From Variovorax sp. Sphag1AA (GTDB lineage Bacteria; Pseudomonadota; Gammaproteobacteria; Burkholderiales; Burkholderiaceae_C), in contig NZ_JACHYC010000011.1 in NCBI RefSeq assembly GCF_014192575.1, positions 62,001-126,000 of the forward strand: a stretch of DNA of 64,000 nucleotides, given 5' to 3'. The translations under genes and the position numbers were made by a program. The notes below the pieces were generated by a model that did no database searches, was not told the origin of the DNA, and was given only the letters and a program-made list of their open reading frames with translations. Shown here one piece after another: positions 1-9,641 of this stretch (the stretch's first letter is position 1; each line of letters opens with the position of its first letter).

Positions 1-1080
1 CACGTCATCGGCCCGGAGCAAGGCGCCACCCTGCCGGGCATGACGGTGGTCTGCGGCGATTCACATACGTCGACACACGGCGCGTTCGCGTGCCTCGCTC
101 ACGGCATCGGAACGTCCGAGGTCGAGCATGTTCTCGCGACGCAGACGCTGGTCACGAAGAAGATGAAGAACATGCTGGTGCGGATCGACGGTGCGCTCGG
201 CGAAGGGGTGACGCCGAAGGACGTCATCCTGCACCTGATCGGCCGCATCGGTGCGGGCGGTGCGACCGGTCATGCGATCGAATACGCCGGCCCTGTCATC
301 GAAGCGATGTCGATGGAGGGCCGGATGACCGTCTGCAACATGTCGATCGAAGCCGGAGCCCGCGCCGGAATGATCGGCGTGGACCAGACCACGCTGGACT
401 ACGTGCGAGGCCGGCCACTCTCGCCCACGGGCTCGCTGTGGACACAGGCCGAGGAGTACTGGCGGACCCTGCGCTCCGACGCGGACGCCCATTTCGATCT
501 CATCGTGACGCTGGATGCCAACAAGGTCGAACCGCAGGTCTCGTGGGGAACCTCGCCAGAGATGGTGACCACCATCGGCGGCGCCGTCCCGGATCCGGCG
601 AACGAAGCCGATCCGGTAAGGCGCCAGGACATGGTCCGCGCGCTGCACTACATGGGACTGCAGCCCCTCACGCCAATGACTGCGATCAGACTCGACAAGA
701 TCTTCATCGGCTCCTGCACCAACTCGCGCATCGAGGACCTGAGAGCGGCGGCGAGCATCGTCAAGGGAAGAAAGAAAGCGCCCAACGTGAAGCTCGCGAT
801 GGTTGTGCCCGGGTCCGGATTGGTGAAGGCGCAAGCTGAAGCGGAAGGCCTGGACCAGGTCTTCGTCGAGGCCGGCTTCGAATGGCGGCAACCGGGATGC
901 TCCATGTGCATGGCAATGAACGCCGACCGCCTCTCGCCGGGCGAGCGCTGCGCGTCCACCTCCAACCGCAATTTCGAAGGCCGGCAGGGAACGGGTGGCC
1001 GCACCCATCTCGTGAGCCCGGCCATGGCGGCCGCGGCGGCTATTGCCGGGCATTTCGTCGATGTCAGGCAATACGGATAA
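1..1080 (+). CDS. leuC: 3-isopropylmalate dehydratase large subunit (aconitase family), 5' end outside window
   Basis: The reading frame is open from base 1, so the N-terminal part lies upstream of the window. LeuC binds a [4Fe-4S] cluster and, with LeuD, isomerises isopropylmalate by dehydration and rehydration in the cytoplasm. The cluster cysteines are visible: CTNSR (Cys codon 715-717) and CSMC (codons 898-900 and 907-909). The CGDSHTSTHGAF motif near the start is also typical. leuD follows after 16 bp. There is no leuB downstream; a CitE-like lyase follows instead, so this pair may be a catabolic paralogue acting on a related C5 acid such as mesaconate or citramalate (inference). The family assignment is secure; the substrate is not. 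Confidence 0.93.
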   Translation, partial: HVIGPEQGATLPGMTVVCGDSHTSTHGAFACLAHGIGTSEVEHVLATQTLVTKKMKNMLVRIDGALGEGVTPKDVILHLIGRIGAGGATGHAIEYAGPVIEAMSMEGRMTVCNMSIEAGARAGMIGVDQTTLDYVRGRPLSPTGSLWTQAEEYWRTLRSDADAHFDLIVTLDANKVEPQVSWGTSPEMVTTIGGAVPDPANEADPVRRQDMVRALHYMGLQPLTPMTAIRLDKIFIGSCTNSRIEDLRAAASIVKGRKKAPNVKLAMVVPGSGLVKAQAEAEGLDQVFVEAGFEWRQPGCSMCMAMNADRLSPGERCASTSNRNFEGRQGTGGRTHLVSPAMAAAAAIAGHFVDVRQYG

Positions 1081-1096
1081 CCAGACAAGGAAGGTC

Positions 1097-1756
1097 ATGC
1101 AGGCATTCATCGAACACACCGGGCTCGTCGCGCCGCTCGATCGCGCGAACGTGGACACGGACGCCATCATTCCCAAGCAGTTCCTGACTTCGATCAAGAG
1201 GACGGGGTTCGGGCAGAACCTCTTCGACGAATGGCGCTATGCCGATCGTGGGGAGCCCGGCATGGACTGCACCTCGCGGCCAAGGCGGCCTGACTTCGTA
1301 CTCAATCTGCCGAGATACCAGGAGACTTCGATCCTGCTCACCCGGGCGAACTTCGGCTGCGGGTCTTCACGGGAACACGCCGCCTGGGCCCTGCTCCAGT
1401 TCGGATTCCGCGTGGTGATCGCGCCGAGCTTCGGGGACATCTTCTTTCAGAACGCGTTAAAGAACGGCCTTCTCCTGGTCGTGCTGCCGGTCGCCGCGAT
1501 CGACACGCTGTTCACGCATGCTGAGCAAGGCGCTGAGGCGCTGCGGCTGGTCGTCGACTTGCCGAAGCAGCGTGTGCATGTTGCAGGGCAGTCTGTCGAG
1601 ATAGGTGCCTTCGAGATAGACCCCTTCAGGAAGGACTGTCTCCTGCAAGGCTTCGACGACGTTGCCATCACCCTTGGAAAGACGCCCGATATCCAGGCCT
1701 TCGAAGCACGGCACCACGCGCGTTTTCCATGGCTTGCCAGCGCCGGGAGCGCGTGA
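1097..1756 (+). CDS. leuD: 3-isopropylmalate dehydratase small subunit (LeuD type)
   Basis: This is the 219-residue swivel-domain subunit that completes the isomerase active site with LeuC. The N-terminus has the typical DRANVDTDAIIPKQFL signature, and the substrate-loop region contains FGCGSSREHA. Length is normal for LeuD. The ATG at 1097 was chosen over an upstream in-frame start at 1043 because it follows an AAGGAAGG ribosome site and because the longer form would overlap leuC. It is co-transcribed with leuC (16 bp gap). The absence of leuB and the lyase gene that follows leave open whether it serves leucine synthesis or degradation of a related dicarboxylate. Confidence 0.93.
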   Translation: MQAFIEHTGLVAPLDRANVDTDAIIPKQFLTSIKRTGFGQNLFDEWRYADRGEPGMDCTSRPRRPDFVLNLPRYQETSILLTRANFGCGSSREHAAWALLQFGFRVVIAPSFGDIFFQNALKNGLLLVVLPVAAIDTLFTHAEQGAEALRLVVDLPKQRVHVAGQSVEIGAFEIDPFRKDCLLQGFDDVAITLGKTPDIQAFEARHHARFPWLASAGSA

Positions 1757-1853
1757 GTACAACCTGCGCAGCATGCAAATACCCGGACTCGGGGATTCGG
1801 CAAATAGGGCACGGAGAACACACTGCACTGGCACTTTCACAAAGGACTCAGTC

Positions 1854-2753
1854 ATGGATATGAATACCGTTCGCCCACGCCGCTGCATGCTTCTCGTGCC
1901 GGGATCGAATCTGCGGATGATCGAGAAGGCCGCCTCATCCGATGCCGACGTGATCATGATCGACCTCGACGACGCCGTGGTGTACGACGATGTCTCGAAG
2001 CTCGGGGCCCAGCAGACCCTTGTTGAGGCCATGCGCACGATCGATTTCGGGCGCAGACAGGTAGTGGTCCGGATCAACTCGACCGACATGCCCTGGTGGA
2101 AAGGCGATATCCGCGCCTGCGTCGACGCCGGCGTGACGACCATCGTTCCGCCCAAATGCGACACGCCCGAGGACCTGCTCGAGATCGTCCACTTCCTGGA
2201 CGAATCTGCAGATGCTGCCGACATGCGCATGTGGCCAATGATCGAAACGACCGGCGCGATCATCCATTGCGAACGAATCGCAGCTGAAGTCCCGCGCCTG
2301 ACCGGCCTGTGCTTCGGGATCGGGGACTACACCGTGTCCGTCGGCGCGCATTTCGTCGACATTCCCGACCGGGTGCTGTACCCGCTCAGCAAGATGCTGT
2401 GCGTCGCCCGCTATCACGGACTGGCGGCGCTCGCACCCGCCGTGGCTTTCTCGGACATGAACCGTGAATCCATCATCGAGGAATGGGGAGCGTTTCTCCG
2501 GCGTTTGGGCTATGACGGCGCGCTGGTGGTGCACCCGAAGCATGTCGGACCAATCAACAGGATCTTTTCTCCAACAAGGGACGATATCGACGCCGCGCTG
2601 GAGATGCGTGATGCGATCACGGAGGCCCGCGCTTCCAACAAGGCGGCGGTCATCATCGGCGGCAAGCTCATCGAGAAGGTGAACATCGACCTTGCATTGC
2701 GCACACTGGCCATCGCGGAGAAACTGGGCCTCGTGGACGCGCAGCCTGCCTGA
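1854..2753 (+). CDS. HpcH/HpaI aldolase / citrate lyase beta-subunit family protein (CitE-like acyl-CoA lyase)
   Basis: A 299-residue TIM-barrel enzyme of the CitE/malyl-CoA lyase family. Visible signatures are LLVPGSN near the N-terminus, a DADVIMIDLDDAV strand carrying metal-binding acids, GIGDYTVSVG, and VVHPKHVGPIN near the C-terminus. These enzymes cleave or condense beta-hydroxyacyl-CoAs such as citramalyl-CoA or malyl-CoA. The start at 1854 follows AAAGGA; an upstream in-frame start (1662) would run inside leuD. It lies 97 bp after leuD. Together with a LeuCD-type hydratase this fits a route hydrating an unsaturated C5 dicarboxylate and cleaving its CoA ester to pyruvate and acetyl-CoA (inference). 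No CoA-transferase is present to complete it. Confidence 0.85.
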   Translation: MDMNTVRPRRCMLLVPGSNLRMIEKAASSDADVIMIDLDDAVVYDDVSKLGAQQTLVEAMRTIDFGRRQVVVRINSTDMPWWKGDIRACVDAGVTTIVPPKCDTPEDLLEIVHFLDESADAADMRMWPMIETTGAIIHCERIAAEVPRLTGLCFGIGDYTVSVGAHFVDIPDRVLYPLSKMLCVARYHGLAALAPAVAFSDMNRESIIEEWGAFLRRLGYDGALVVHPKHVGPINRIFSPTRDDIDAALEMRDAITEARASNKAAVIIGGKLIEKVNIDLALRTLAIAEKLGLVDAQPA

Positions 2754-2791
2754 CCGTCCGCGGACCATCCGGAGAGAGCAAAGGAGTCGAC

Positions 2792-5773
2792 ATGAGCGCA
2801 GCGAACTCCACAGGCGCATTTCTCGAGCGCGACGACCTCGTCGCGCGCCTGGCACAGCAGGTCGATGCAGTCGAGGGCAACGGACCTCGCTTCGTAGCCA
2901 TCACAGGCGAGGCCGGTGTCGGCAAGACGCGGCTGGTCGAGGAACTGCGCAGGCGCGATTCCGGGGAAGCAACGTACCTCTACGGCAGGGCCTTCCAGGC
3001 CACGGCAACAACGCCCTATGCGGTATGGGTCGACGCACTGGAGCAGCACCTGCGCTTGCTGCCGAGGCGCGAACTCCTCCATGTTCTTCCGGGCGGCTCG
3101 GACCTTCCGCGACTCTTTCCGGCCTGCCAGCACCTGTCGCTAGAACCCCTTCCGGCACCCAACGGCGACATCGGCTCGGAACAGGTTCGCCTGTTCGGCC
3201 AGATGGGAACGATGCTCTCAAGGATGGCGCGAGACCGGCGCTTGGTTGTCGTCCTGGACAACCTGCAGTGGGCCGACGCCAGCTCGGTGGAACTGCTGCA
3301 CGCGGTGGTGCGTGCGCTGGACGGTTGCAAGGTCCTCATCTTCGGCATCTATCGAGGCGACGATCTCCGAAGCGATTCGTCCCTCAACGTCTGCGTCGAA
3401 TCGCTCGTTCGGCTCGGTCTGGCCGAGTCGCTGGCGGTTCCCCCCCTGACGGTCGATGCGACAGGCGCGATCCTGATCGAAGAGACGGGGCGCAATTGGC
3501 CTACTGGCGCGGTCCACCAACTCCATCATCTGACGCAGGGCAATGCCTTCTTCGTCAGGGAGTTCGGCAAGCACGCCGCGGCGCGCGGCCGGGACGTGCC
3601 GCCCACCTGGAACTCGATCGACGAAATGCCTGGCACCGTACAGGCACTTCTCAACGAGCGCCTGCGGGAACTGGACGAGGCTTGCAGGCGTGTGCTTGCC
3701 TTCGCCGCCGCGTTCGAGGCGCCGATCGGCTACAGGCTCTTGCTGGTGCTGACCGGGTTCGACGAAGAGCGCCTGCTCGACGCCACCGACCGGCTGTGCG
3801 CGTTGCGCTTCTTGGCCGAGATCGTCGATGGTCATGACGTGGCATACGCATTCCACAAACCGCTGGTCCAGGCGATCGTCTATCGCGGCATGGGCGCGGC
3901 ACGCCGCCAGTTCCTGCACCGGACGATCGCCGCGGAAGTGATGCGCACCGACGACCATGACGCCGCGACCATCGCAAGGCACCTGCTCGCCGGCGCAGCC
4001 GCCGACCGGCAGCACGACGCCCTGCCCTACCTTCTGCGCGCTGCGCACGATGCCGTTTCGGTCTTCGGCAACCATGAAGCCATTGCGTTGCTCGACTCGG
4101 CGCTCCAGCTCGCACGCACGCATGTCGACTCCCGGGCGTTACTGCCCCGCATTCATCTCGACCATGGCGAGTCATTCAAACGCCTTGGGCGATTCACCGA
4201 AGCCATTGATTCTTGGACACAGGCTCTTCCTCTGGCGGATGCGCGCGTGGCCGCGACGCTCAGGCGATGCATCGCCCGAACCCACTGGCAGGCTGGACAC
4301 GAGAAGGAAGCCATGCGTGTCCTGCAAGACGGAATCGCGCGTCTGGCCGAGGCAGAAGCGACCGAAGAGGCGGCATTCCTTCGACAGGAATACGCGTTGT
4401 CGCTCGCACGTCAAGGCCGCCTGCAAGAGGCGCTGGACGAAGCGGCCCGCGCACTCGCCCTCACCGATGAGGAACGCCATCCGGAGGCTGTCGCCCGTAT
4501 CCACATCGTGATCTGCCTGGCGCATGGCTATCGCGGCGACCTGCGATCCGCGGTCCAGGCGATCAAGAAGTCGCTCGCACTGTGCGAAGACCTCCCCTAC
4601 CCGGGTGCGGCCTTCCTCGCCCACTACACGATGGCAGGCCTGCTGCGCTACGAAGGTGACTTCGCAGTGTTCGAGCAGCATTGCGACGCCTGCATGCGCA
4701 TCGCCGAGCGGATGCATTCGGTGGCACTCGTGTCGTGGGCTCAATCCATCCGGATCGAGCGCTACACCTTCGAAGGCCGCGTGGATGAGGCAATCGAACT
4801 GGGCAAGAGTGCGCTGGCGCTGGACCAGACAACGGGCCAAGGCGCCGTGCTGCCGAGAACGCACGCGTTCCTCGCCGTCGCATATTGGGTCGCAGGAGAC
4901 CTTGCCAAGGCCCGACATCACCTCGACGAATCGAAACGGCTGGTCTCGGAACTGGAGAAGAACGAGCTTCGCGTTGTGGTGGTGCAAGCGTGCTGCGAGG
5001 CATTCGTGGCGTTCCATGAAGGTCGCTTCGAAGCGGTTCTGACGCTTCTCTCCGCGTTGAGAGACACCATCACCAAGCCGGTGCCAATCACTTTCTATGC
5101 CCTTCATCCGCATGCGCTGTCCTTGGCTGCGGAAGCGGCGGCACGTCTCGGCCGCGCGGAAGAAGCGAAGAAGTTCCTCCATGAGCTTCAGCTCCTGCGA
5201 AAGCCTTCCGCATCAGGCTGCGACGGCACCACTCTGCATGTGCAGGGGCTCCTGCGGCAGATGCAGCGGGACTTCCAGGGAGCATGTCATGACCTTGGCC
5301 GAGCCGCGGAGCATTGGGAGGCCACGCAACGTCCGTGGAATGCTGCGCGGGCGCGCGTGGATCTGGCGGAGGCCCTCGCCGCATCGGGCGCCGACGACCT
5401 GTCGGTCGCCGCGCTGAATGCGGCCGGCGCCATCTATACGAGCATCCGCGCCACCAGAGAGGCTGCGGCTGTCGGGCAGCGACTCAGGCAAGCCGGTCGA
5501 CGCCCCCTTTTCGGGCAGCCGCGCAAGACGCTCGGTCAGCCAGTCAGCAATCGGGAGACCGAAGTGATCGCGCTCGTTGCACAAGGCAAGTCGAACAAGG
5601 AGATTGCATCGTTGCTCTTCCTGAGCGAGTTGACGATCGAAACACACGTCAAGAACATCCTGCGAAAGCTCGGACTCAAGTCACGTACGCAGGTCGCGGC
5701 TTACGCGGTGCAGCGGGCAAGATCGAATTCCGTGATGCCACTCGCGATATTTGAGGCTCAGATTGCGCGATAG
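2792..5773 (+). CDS. LAL-type transcriptional regulator: AAA ATPase, TPR-like repeats, C-terminal LuxR HTH
   Basis: A 993-residue large ATP-binding LuxR-family regulator. Residues about 25-50 carry a Walker A motif (GEAGVGKTRL), and a Walker B follows around residue 155 (LVVVLDNLQWAD). A long alpha-helical TPR-like region runs from about residue 420 to 900. The last 65 residues form a LuxR/GerE helix-turn-helix (SNRETEVIALVAQGKSNKEI, then TIETHVKNILRKL). Proteins of this architecture activate catabolic operons after binding an inducer. The start has a good ribosome site (AAGGAG) and lies 38 bp after the CitE-like gene, so it probably regulates the leuCD-lyase set. The inducer cannot be read from sequence. 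Confidence 0.9.
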   Translation: MSAANSTGAFLERDDLVARLAQQVDAVEGNGPRFVAITGEAGVGKTRLVEELRRRDSGEATYLYGRAFQATATTPYAVWVDALEQHLRLLPRRELLHVLPGGSDLPRLFPACQHLSLEPLPAPNGDIGSEQVRLFGQMGTMLSRMARDRRLVVVLDNLQWADASSVELLHAVVRALDGCKVLIFGIYRGDDLRSDSSLNVCVESLVRLGLAESLAVPPLTVDATGAILIEETGRNWPTGAVHQLHHLTQGNAFFVREFGKHAAARGRDVPPTWNSIDEMPGTVQALLNERLRELDEACRRVLAFAAAFEAPIGYRLLLVLTGFDEERLLDATDRLCALRFLAEIVDGHDVAYAFHKPLVQAIVYRGMGAARRQFLHRTIAAEVMRTDDHDAATIARHLLAGAAADRQHDALPYLLRAAHDAVSVFGNHEAIALLDSALQLARTHVDSRALLPRIHLDHGESFKRLGRFTEAIDSWTQALPLADARVAATLRRCIARTHWQAGHEKEAMRVLQDGIARLAEAEATEEAAFLRQEYALSLARQGRLQEALDEAARALALTDEERHPEAVARIHIVICLAHGYRGDLRSAVQAIKKSLALCEDLPYPGAAFLAHYTMAGLLRYEGDFAVFEQHCDACMRIAERMHSVALVSWAQSIRIERYTFEGRVDEAIELGKSALALDQTTGQGAVLPRTHAFLAVAYWVAGDLAKARHHLDESKRLVSELEKNELRVVVVQACCEAFVAFHEGRFEAVLTLLSALRDTITKPVPITFYALHPHALSLAAEAAARLGRAEEAKKFLHELQLLRKPSASGCDGTTLHVQGLLRQMQRDFQGACHDLGRAAEHWEATQRPWNAARARVDLAEALAASGADDLSVAALNAAGAIYTSIRATREAAAVGQRLRQAGRRPLFGQPRKTLGQPVSNRETEVIALVAQGKSNKEIASLLFLSELTIETHVKNILRKLGLKSRTQVAAYAVQRARSNSVMPLAIFEAQIAR

Positions 5774-5816
5774 GGTCTGAACAGATCGGCAGACGGACGG
5801 CCGAGACGCCATCAGG

Positions 5817-6107
5817 TTAGATGCCAGCTTGCAATTCATTGCGCAACCTTCGCCCGATTTCGGGGCGATCCAAGAAGGGATCGGCCGGGTTCGTGGCCGA
5901 AATGATGTTCTCCATGCGGTTCTTCACATTGCCCATCGCGCCGGGATGGCTGAAGATATAGAACTGGTTTGAACTCACAGCATCGAATACTCAGTCGGGG
6001 ATTCCCCTTGGTGATCCGCCAAAAGCTCCGGTCGCCGTTCGCGCCGCACCGACCCCCAGAATTTCACCGGTGCTTCCCACGATCTCGTCTCCTCCACCAG
6101 CGTTCAT
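5817..6107 (-). pseudogene. Chimeric remnant: thiolase N-terminal stub joined to an SDR C-terminal tail
   Basis: This fills the gap between the convergent LAL and oxidoreductase genes. On the minus strand an ATG at 6107 overlaps the oxidoreductase stop (ATGA). It opens a frame with a thiolase-like start (VGAARTATGAFGGS), which ends at an in-frame TGA at 5991-5993. The same frame continues past the stop with about 57 codons that read like an SDR C-terminus (NQFYIFSHPG, then RMENIISA) and end at a TAA at 5817-5819. The simplest reading is a deletion that fused the first codons of a thiolase gene to the tail of a downstream SDR gene. Neither half would be functional. Family calls on such short pieces are tentative. 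Confidence 0.55.
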
Positions 6108-9100
6108 GCCGCTGACTTGAGAGGGATCACCCGCCGCTGCAGAGTCTCAAGCAGTTCCCGCTCGCGCTCGCGCGCCTTCTCGACGTGCTGCTCGCGGACG
6201 TGCCCGTAGCCGCGAATGTGCTCCGGCAAGGACGCCAGCGCAACCGCGCAGTCGTGGTGCAAGGGATCCCTTGTTACCTCCAACACTGACAGCGCCGCAT
6301 CGATGTTCTTCTCATACTGGGCAACTAACGAGCGCTCCATCCGACGCTCTTGGGTGTAGCCAAACATGTCGAGCGGGGTGCCCCTAAGGAAGCGAAGCTT
6401 GGTCAAAGCGCGAAATACGGGAACGATCCACGGACCAAACTCACTCTTCTTCAACGCGCCCGTCGAAGGATCACGCCTTGACAGTAGCGGCGGCGCCAGG
6501 TTGAAAACCAGCTTGTAGTCGCCTTCGAACTGCTGCGAAACACTCTCGAGGAAACCGCTCCTCACGTACAAGCGCGCAACTTCGTATTCATCCTTGATCG
6601 CAAGAAGCTTGAAATAGTATTTGGCTGCTGCCTCGGTCAGCTCTGTGCGTCCGGCGAAGGCCAGCTGCTCGGCAACTCGGACTCGCTCCACGAGATCGAC
6701 ATAGCGCTGCGCATAGGCCGCATCCTGGTAGTCGATCAGAAACTTCCTGCGGGTCTCAAGGGCGTGTTCAAGGCTACTGGTCGGCGCGGGTGACAAACTT
6801 GCGCGCCGGGAAGCTTGCATGGATGTCAGCAGACGCTCGACCGTCTTGGGATTGACCGCAGTGCGACGTCCCCATAGGAAAGCATCCTTGTTCATCTGCT
6901 GGGCCGCCCCATTGAGCACGATCGCCGCCTCAATGGCATCCGCAGAGATCGGGATCAGGCCGCGCTGATACGCGAAGCCAAGCATGAACATGTTGGAAGC
7001 GATGCCGTCGCCCATTAGGGCCTCCGCGACGCGCCCCGCGTCGACGAATTCGACCCCCTCAACGCCAACTGCATCAATCATGTTGGCACGCAAGCTGCGG
7101 CTCGGGTACAGCATGTCTGCATTTCGGGTGAAGTCGCCCGGCATCATTTCCTGCGTATTGACCAACATCTTGGTCGTGCCGCGGCGTGTGGTGACCAAGG
7201 TCTTCGAGTTGCCGGCTACGATCATGTCGCATCCCAGCACCAGATCGGCGCCGCCGGCAGCGATGCGAATGGTCTTGATGGATTCTGGCGTCGCGCCAAA
7301 GCGTAGGTGACTCCACACCGAGCCTCCCTTCTGGGCCAGCCCGGCCATGTCCAGCAATCCGCAGCCGCGGCCTTCCAAGTGCGCGGCCATTCCCAGGATG
7401 GCGCCGATAGTGACCACGCCGGTGCCGCCCATTCCAGTCACCAGGATGCTGTACACCCGGCCCTCGATCGAGGGCAGCACCGGGTCTACCAGAGCCGGAA
7501 AGACTACGGCATCGGGGACGGGCTCCGGTTTGCGCAGCTTGCCACCGAGAACGGTCACAAAGCTGGGACAGAACCCTTTGACGCACGAATAGTCCTTGTT
7601 GCACGACGATTGGTCGATCGTGCGCTTGCGACCAAACTCTGTTTCCAGCGGCTGCACTGAAACACAGTTCGACTTGACGCCGCAGTCGCCGCAGCCCTCG
7701 CATACCAGATCGTTGATGAGGATTCGCTTCGATGGATCGGGGAAGGTCCCGCGCTTTCGGCGGCGGCGCTTTTCTGCCGCGCAAGTCTGGTCATAAATCA
7801 ACGCCGTGGTGCCCTCGATCTCTCGCAGCTCACGCTGAATCCCGTTGATCTCGTCGCGGTGGTGGATCGTCAGGCCAGAAGGCCATGAAACGCCCGCCGC
7901 ATACTTCGTGGGCTCATCGGTGACAACAACGATGCGCCGGACGCCTTCGGCATGGACTTGATGCGCAATCGTTGGAACGTCCAGATTGCCGTCATGTCTC
8001 TGTCCGCCTGTCATTGCGACAGCATCGTTGAACAGGATTTTGTAGGTCACATTCGTCCTGGCCGAGACTGCCGCGCGGATTGCCAACAAGCCCGAATGAA
8101 AGTACGTGCCGTCACCGATGTTCTGGAACATATGCTTGCGGCGCGAAAATGGCGCTTCGCCTACCCAGGACAACCCTTCAGCACCCATCTGTGTGTAGCC
8201 GGTGGTCGAGCGATCCATGGCCTGCGCCATCCAGCTGCACCCGATTCCGGCGTAGCCCTTGCTTCCATCAGGAAGCACGGTCGACGAGCTATGGGGGCAG
8301 CCGCTGCAGAAGTAGAAGCTCCGCGAAAGGATGTCCACGATCCCCTTCGGAGCGCGAAAGGCGCGGATCTCTTCGATGCGCTTGCGAAGCGCCTCGTTCT
8401 CACCCAATTCCAACAAGCGCTCGCCGATTGCGATCGCCACTTGGTTGGAATCCAGCGACATTTCAGATTGAAAAAGGACATTGCCATGCTCGTCGTACTT
8501 GCCAACGATGGCAGGGCCATTGTGGTGACCATATAGCTGGTCCTTGAGTTGGAACTCGATCAGACTGCGCTTTTCCTCGACGACCAGGATCTTCGATAGG
8601 CCCGCTGCGAATTCCAAGGCGCCTTCGGGTTCAAGTGGCCATGTCATGCCGACCTTGTACAAACGCAAGCCCAGTTCCGCGGCCCCCTCCTCCGACAGAT
8701 TCAGCTCGTCGAGCGCCTGCAGGACGTCGAGGTAGCTCTTGCCATGAGTGATGACGCCCAGCTTCGCGGCCGCGCCGTCGATGATCGTGCGGTCGATACG
8801 ATTGGCGCGTGCAAAAGCACGCACCGCGACGAGCTTGTGACGATGCAGTCGCGCTTCCTGCGCATGCGGTGTGTCGGGCTGGCGGATATTGACTCCGTCG
8901 GCTGGTAAAGGCACTCCGTCGGGAATGCGAATCTCGATGCGGTTGATGTCCACGTCGATCGAGGCAGTGGCCTCAACCGTGTCTTTCACGCACTTCATGC
9001 CGACCCAGCAGCCGCTGAAGCGTGACAGGCCCCAGCCGAGGATGCCGTAGTCCAAAATCTCCTGAACACCGGCAGGACTAAGCACCGGGATCATGGCGTC

Positions 9101-9607
9101 AACCATCGCAAATTCGCTCTGATGGCAGGTCGTGGAGGATTCGCAAGTGTGGTCGTCACCCATCAGCACTACGACGCCTCCAAGCTTGGAGCTTCCTGCA
9201 AGATTGCCATGGCGGAACGCGTCACCGGTTCGGTCGACCCCAGGCCCTTTACCGTACCAGAGGGCAAATACGCCGTCGTACTTGCCGTCGCCGCCGATCT
9301 CCGCTTGTTGTGAGCCCCAGACTGCAGTAGCCGCCAGGTCTTCATTGACGCCGGGCACAAAGACAACGTTGTGGGCTTGCAGGTGCTTCTTGGCCTTGCC
9401 AAGCTGATCGTCCAGAGTACCCAGCGGCGACCCGCGGTAGCCACTGATGTAGCCGGCGGTGTTGTGGCCTTGCTGGCGATCTCTTTCCTGTTGGGTCAGC
9501 GGCAGGCGAACCAGCGCCTGCGTGCCGGTGATGAAGATACGCCCCTCCTTAAGGGTGTACTTGTCGTCCAATGCAACGGCTTTCAGTTCCATGGGTTTCG
9601 TTCTCAT
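6104..9607 (-). CDS. Indolepyruvate ferredoxin oxidoreductase family protein (fused TPP-dependent 2-ketoacid oxidoreductase)
   Basis: A giant cytoplasmic enzyme of about 1167 residues that combines the IorA-like TPP part and the IorB-like gamma part. Visible elements: an N-terminal pyrimidine-binding domain (ISGYRGSPLGTLDDQ), a TPP-binding half with CSGCPHSSST and a GIGCSWMA segment, an iron-sulfur region (CEGCGDCGVKSNC, then CVKGFCPSF), and a gamma domain (GMGGTGVVTIGAIL, LAQKGGSVWSH). The family oxidatively decarboxylates aryl or branched 2-ketoacids to acyl-CoA with electron transfer to ferredoxin. The start is uncertain between 9607 and 9592; a longer frame to 9724 exists but has no support. 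It is last or near last in a minus-strand series with the SDR and MFS genes. Confidence 0.88.
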   Translation of the reverse strand: MRTKPMELKAVALDDKYTLKEGRIFITGTQALVRLPLTQQERDRQQGHNTAGYISGYRGSPLGTLDDQLGKAKKHLQAHNVVFVPGVNEDLAATAVWGSQQAEIGGDGKYDGVFALWYGKGPGVDRTGDAFRHGNLAGSSKLGGVVVLMGDDHTCESSTTCHQSEFAMVDAMIPVLSPAGVQEILDYGILGWGLSRFSGCWVGMKCVKDTVEATASIDVDINRIEIRIPDGVPLPADGVNIRQPDTPHAQEARLHRHKLVAVRAFARANRIDRTIIDGAAAKLGVITHGKSYLDVLQALDELNLSEEGAAELGLRLYKVGMTWPLEPEGALEFAAGLSKILVVEEKRSLIEFQLKDQLYGHHNGPAIVGKYDEHGNVLFQSEMSLDSNQVAIAIGERLLELGENEALRKRIEEIRAFRAPKGIVDILSRSFYFCSGCPHSSSTVLPDGSKGYAGIGCSWMAQAMDRSTTGYTQMGAEGLSWVGEAPFSRRKHMFQNIGDGTYFHSGLLAIRAAVSARTNVTYKILFNDAVAMTGGQRHDGNLDVPTIAHQVHAEGVRRIVVVTDEPTKYAAGVSWPSGLTIHHRDEINGIQRELREIEGTTALIYDQTCAAEKRRRRKRGTFPDPSKRILINDLVCEGCGDCGVKSNCVSVQPLETEFGRKRTIDQSSCNKDYSCVKGFCPSFVTVLGGKLRKPEPVPDAVVFPALVDPVLPSIEGRVYSILVTGMGGTGVVTIGAILGMAAHLEGRGCGLLDMAGLAQKGGSVWSHLRFGATPESIKTIRIAAGGADLVLGCDMIVAGNSKTLVTTRRGTTKMLVNTQEMMPGDFTRNADMLYPSRSLRANMIDAVGVEGVEFVDAGRVAEALMGDGIASNMFMLGFAYQRGLIPISADAIEAAIVLNGAAQQMNKDAFLWGRRTAVNPKTVERLLTSMQASRRASLSPAPTSSLEHALETRRKFLIDYQDAAYAQRYVDLVERVRVAEQLAFAGRTELTEAAAKYYFKLLAIKDEYEVARLYVRSGFLESVSQQFEGDYKLVFNLAPPLLSRRDPSTGALKKSEFGPWIVPVFRALTKLRFLRGTPLDMFGYTQERRMERSLVAQYEKNIDAALSVLEVTRDPLHHDCAVALASLPEHIRGYGHVREQHVEKARERERELLETLQRRVIPLKSAA

Positions 9608-9641
9608 ATGTTGAGTGGTGGTTGTCGTTTGATCGCCCGGC

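Noticed and set aside
61..1197. Open minus-strand frame of 378 codons opposite leuC
   Set aside because: leuC on the plus strand has all iron-sulfur cysteines; the antisense frame has no motif.
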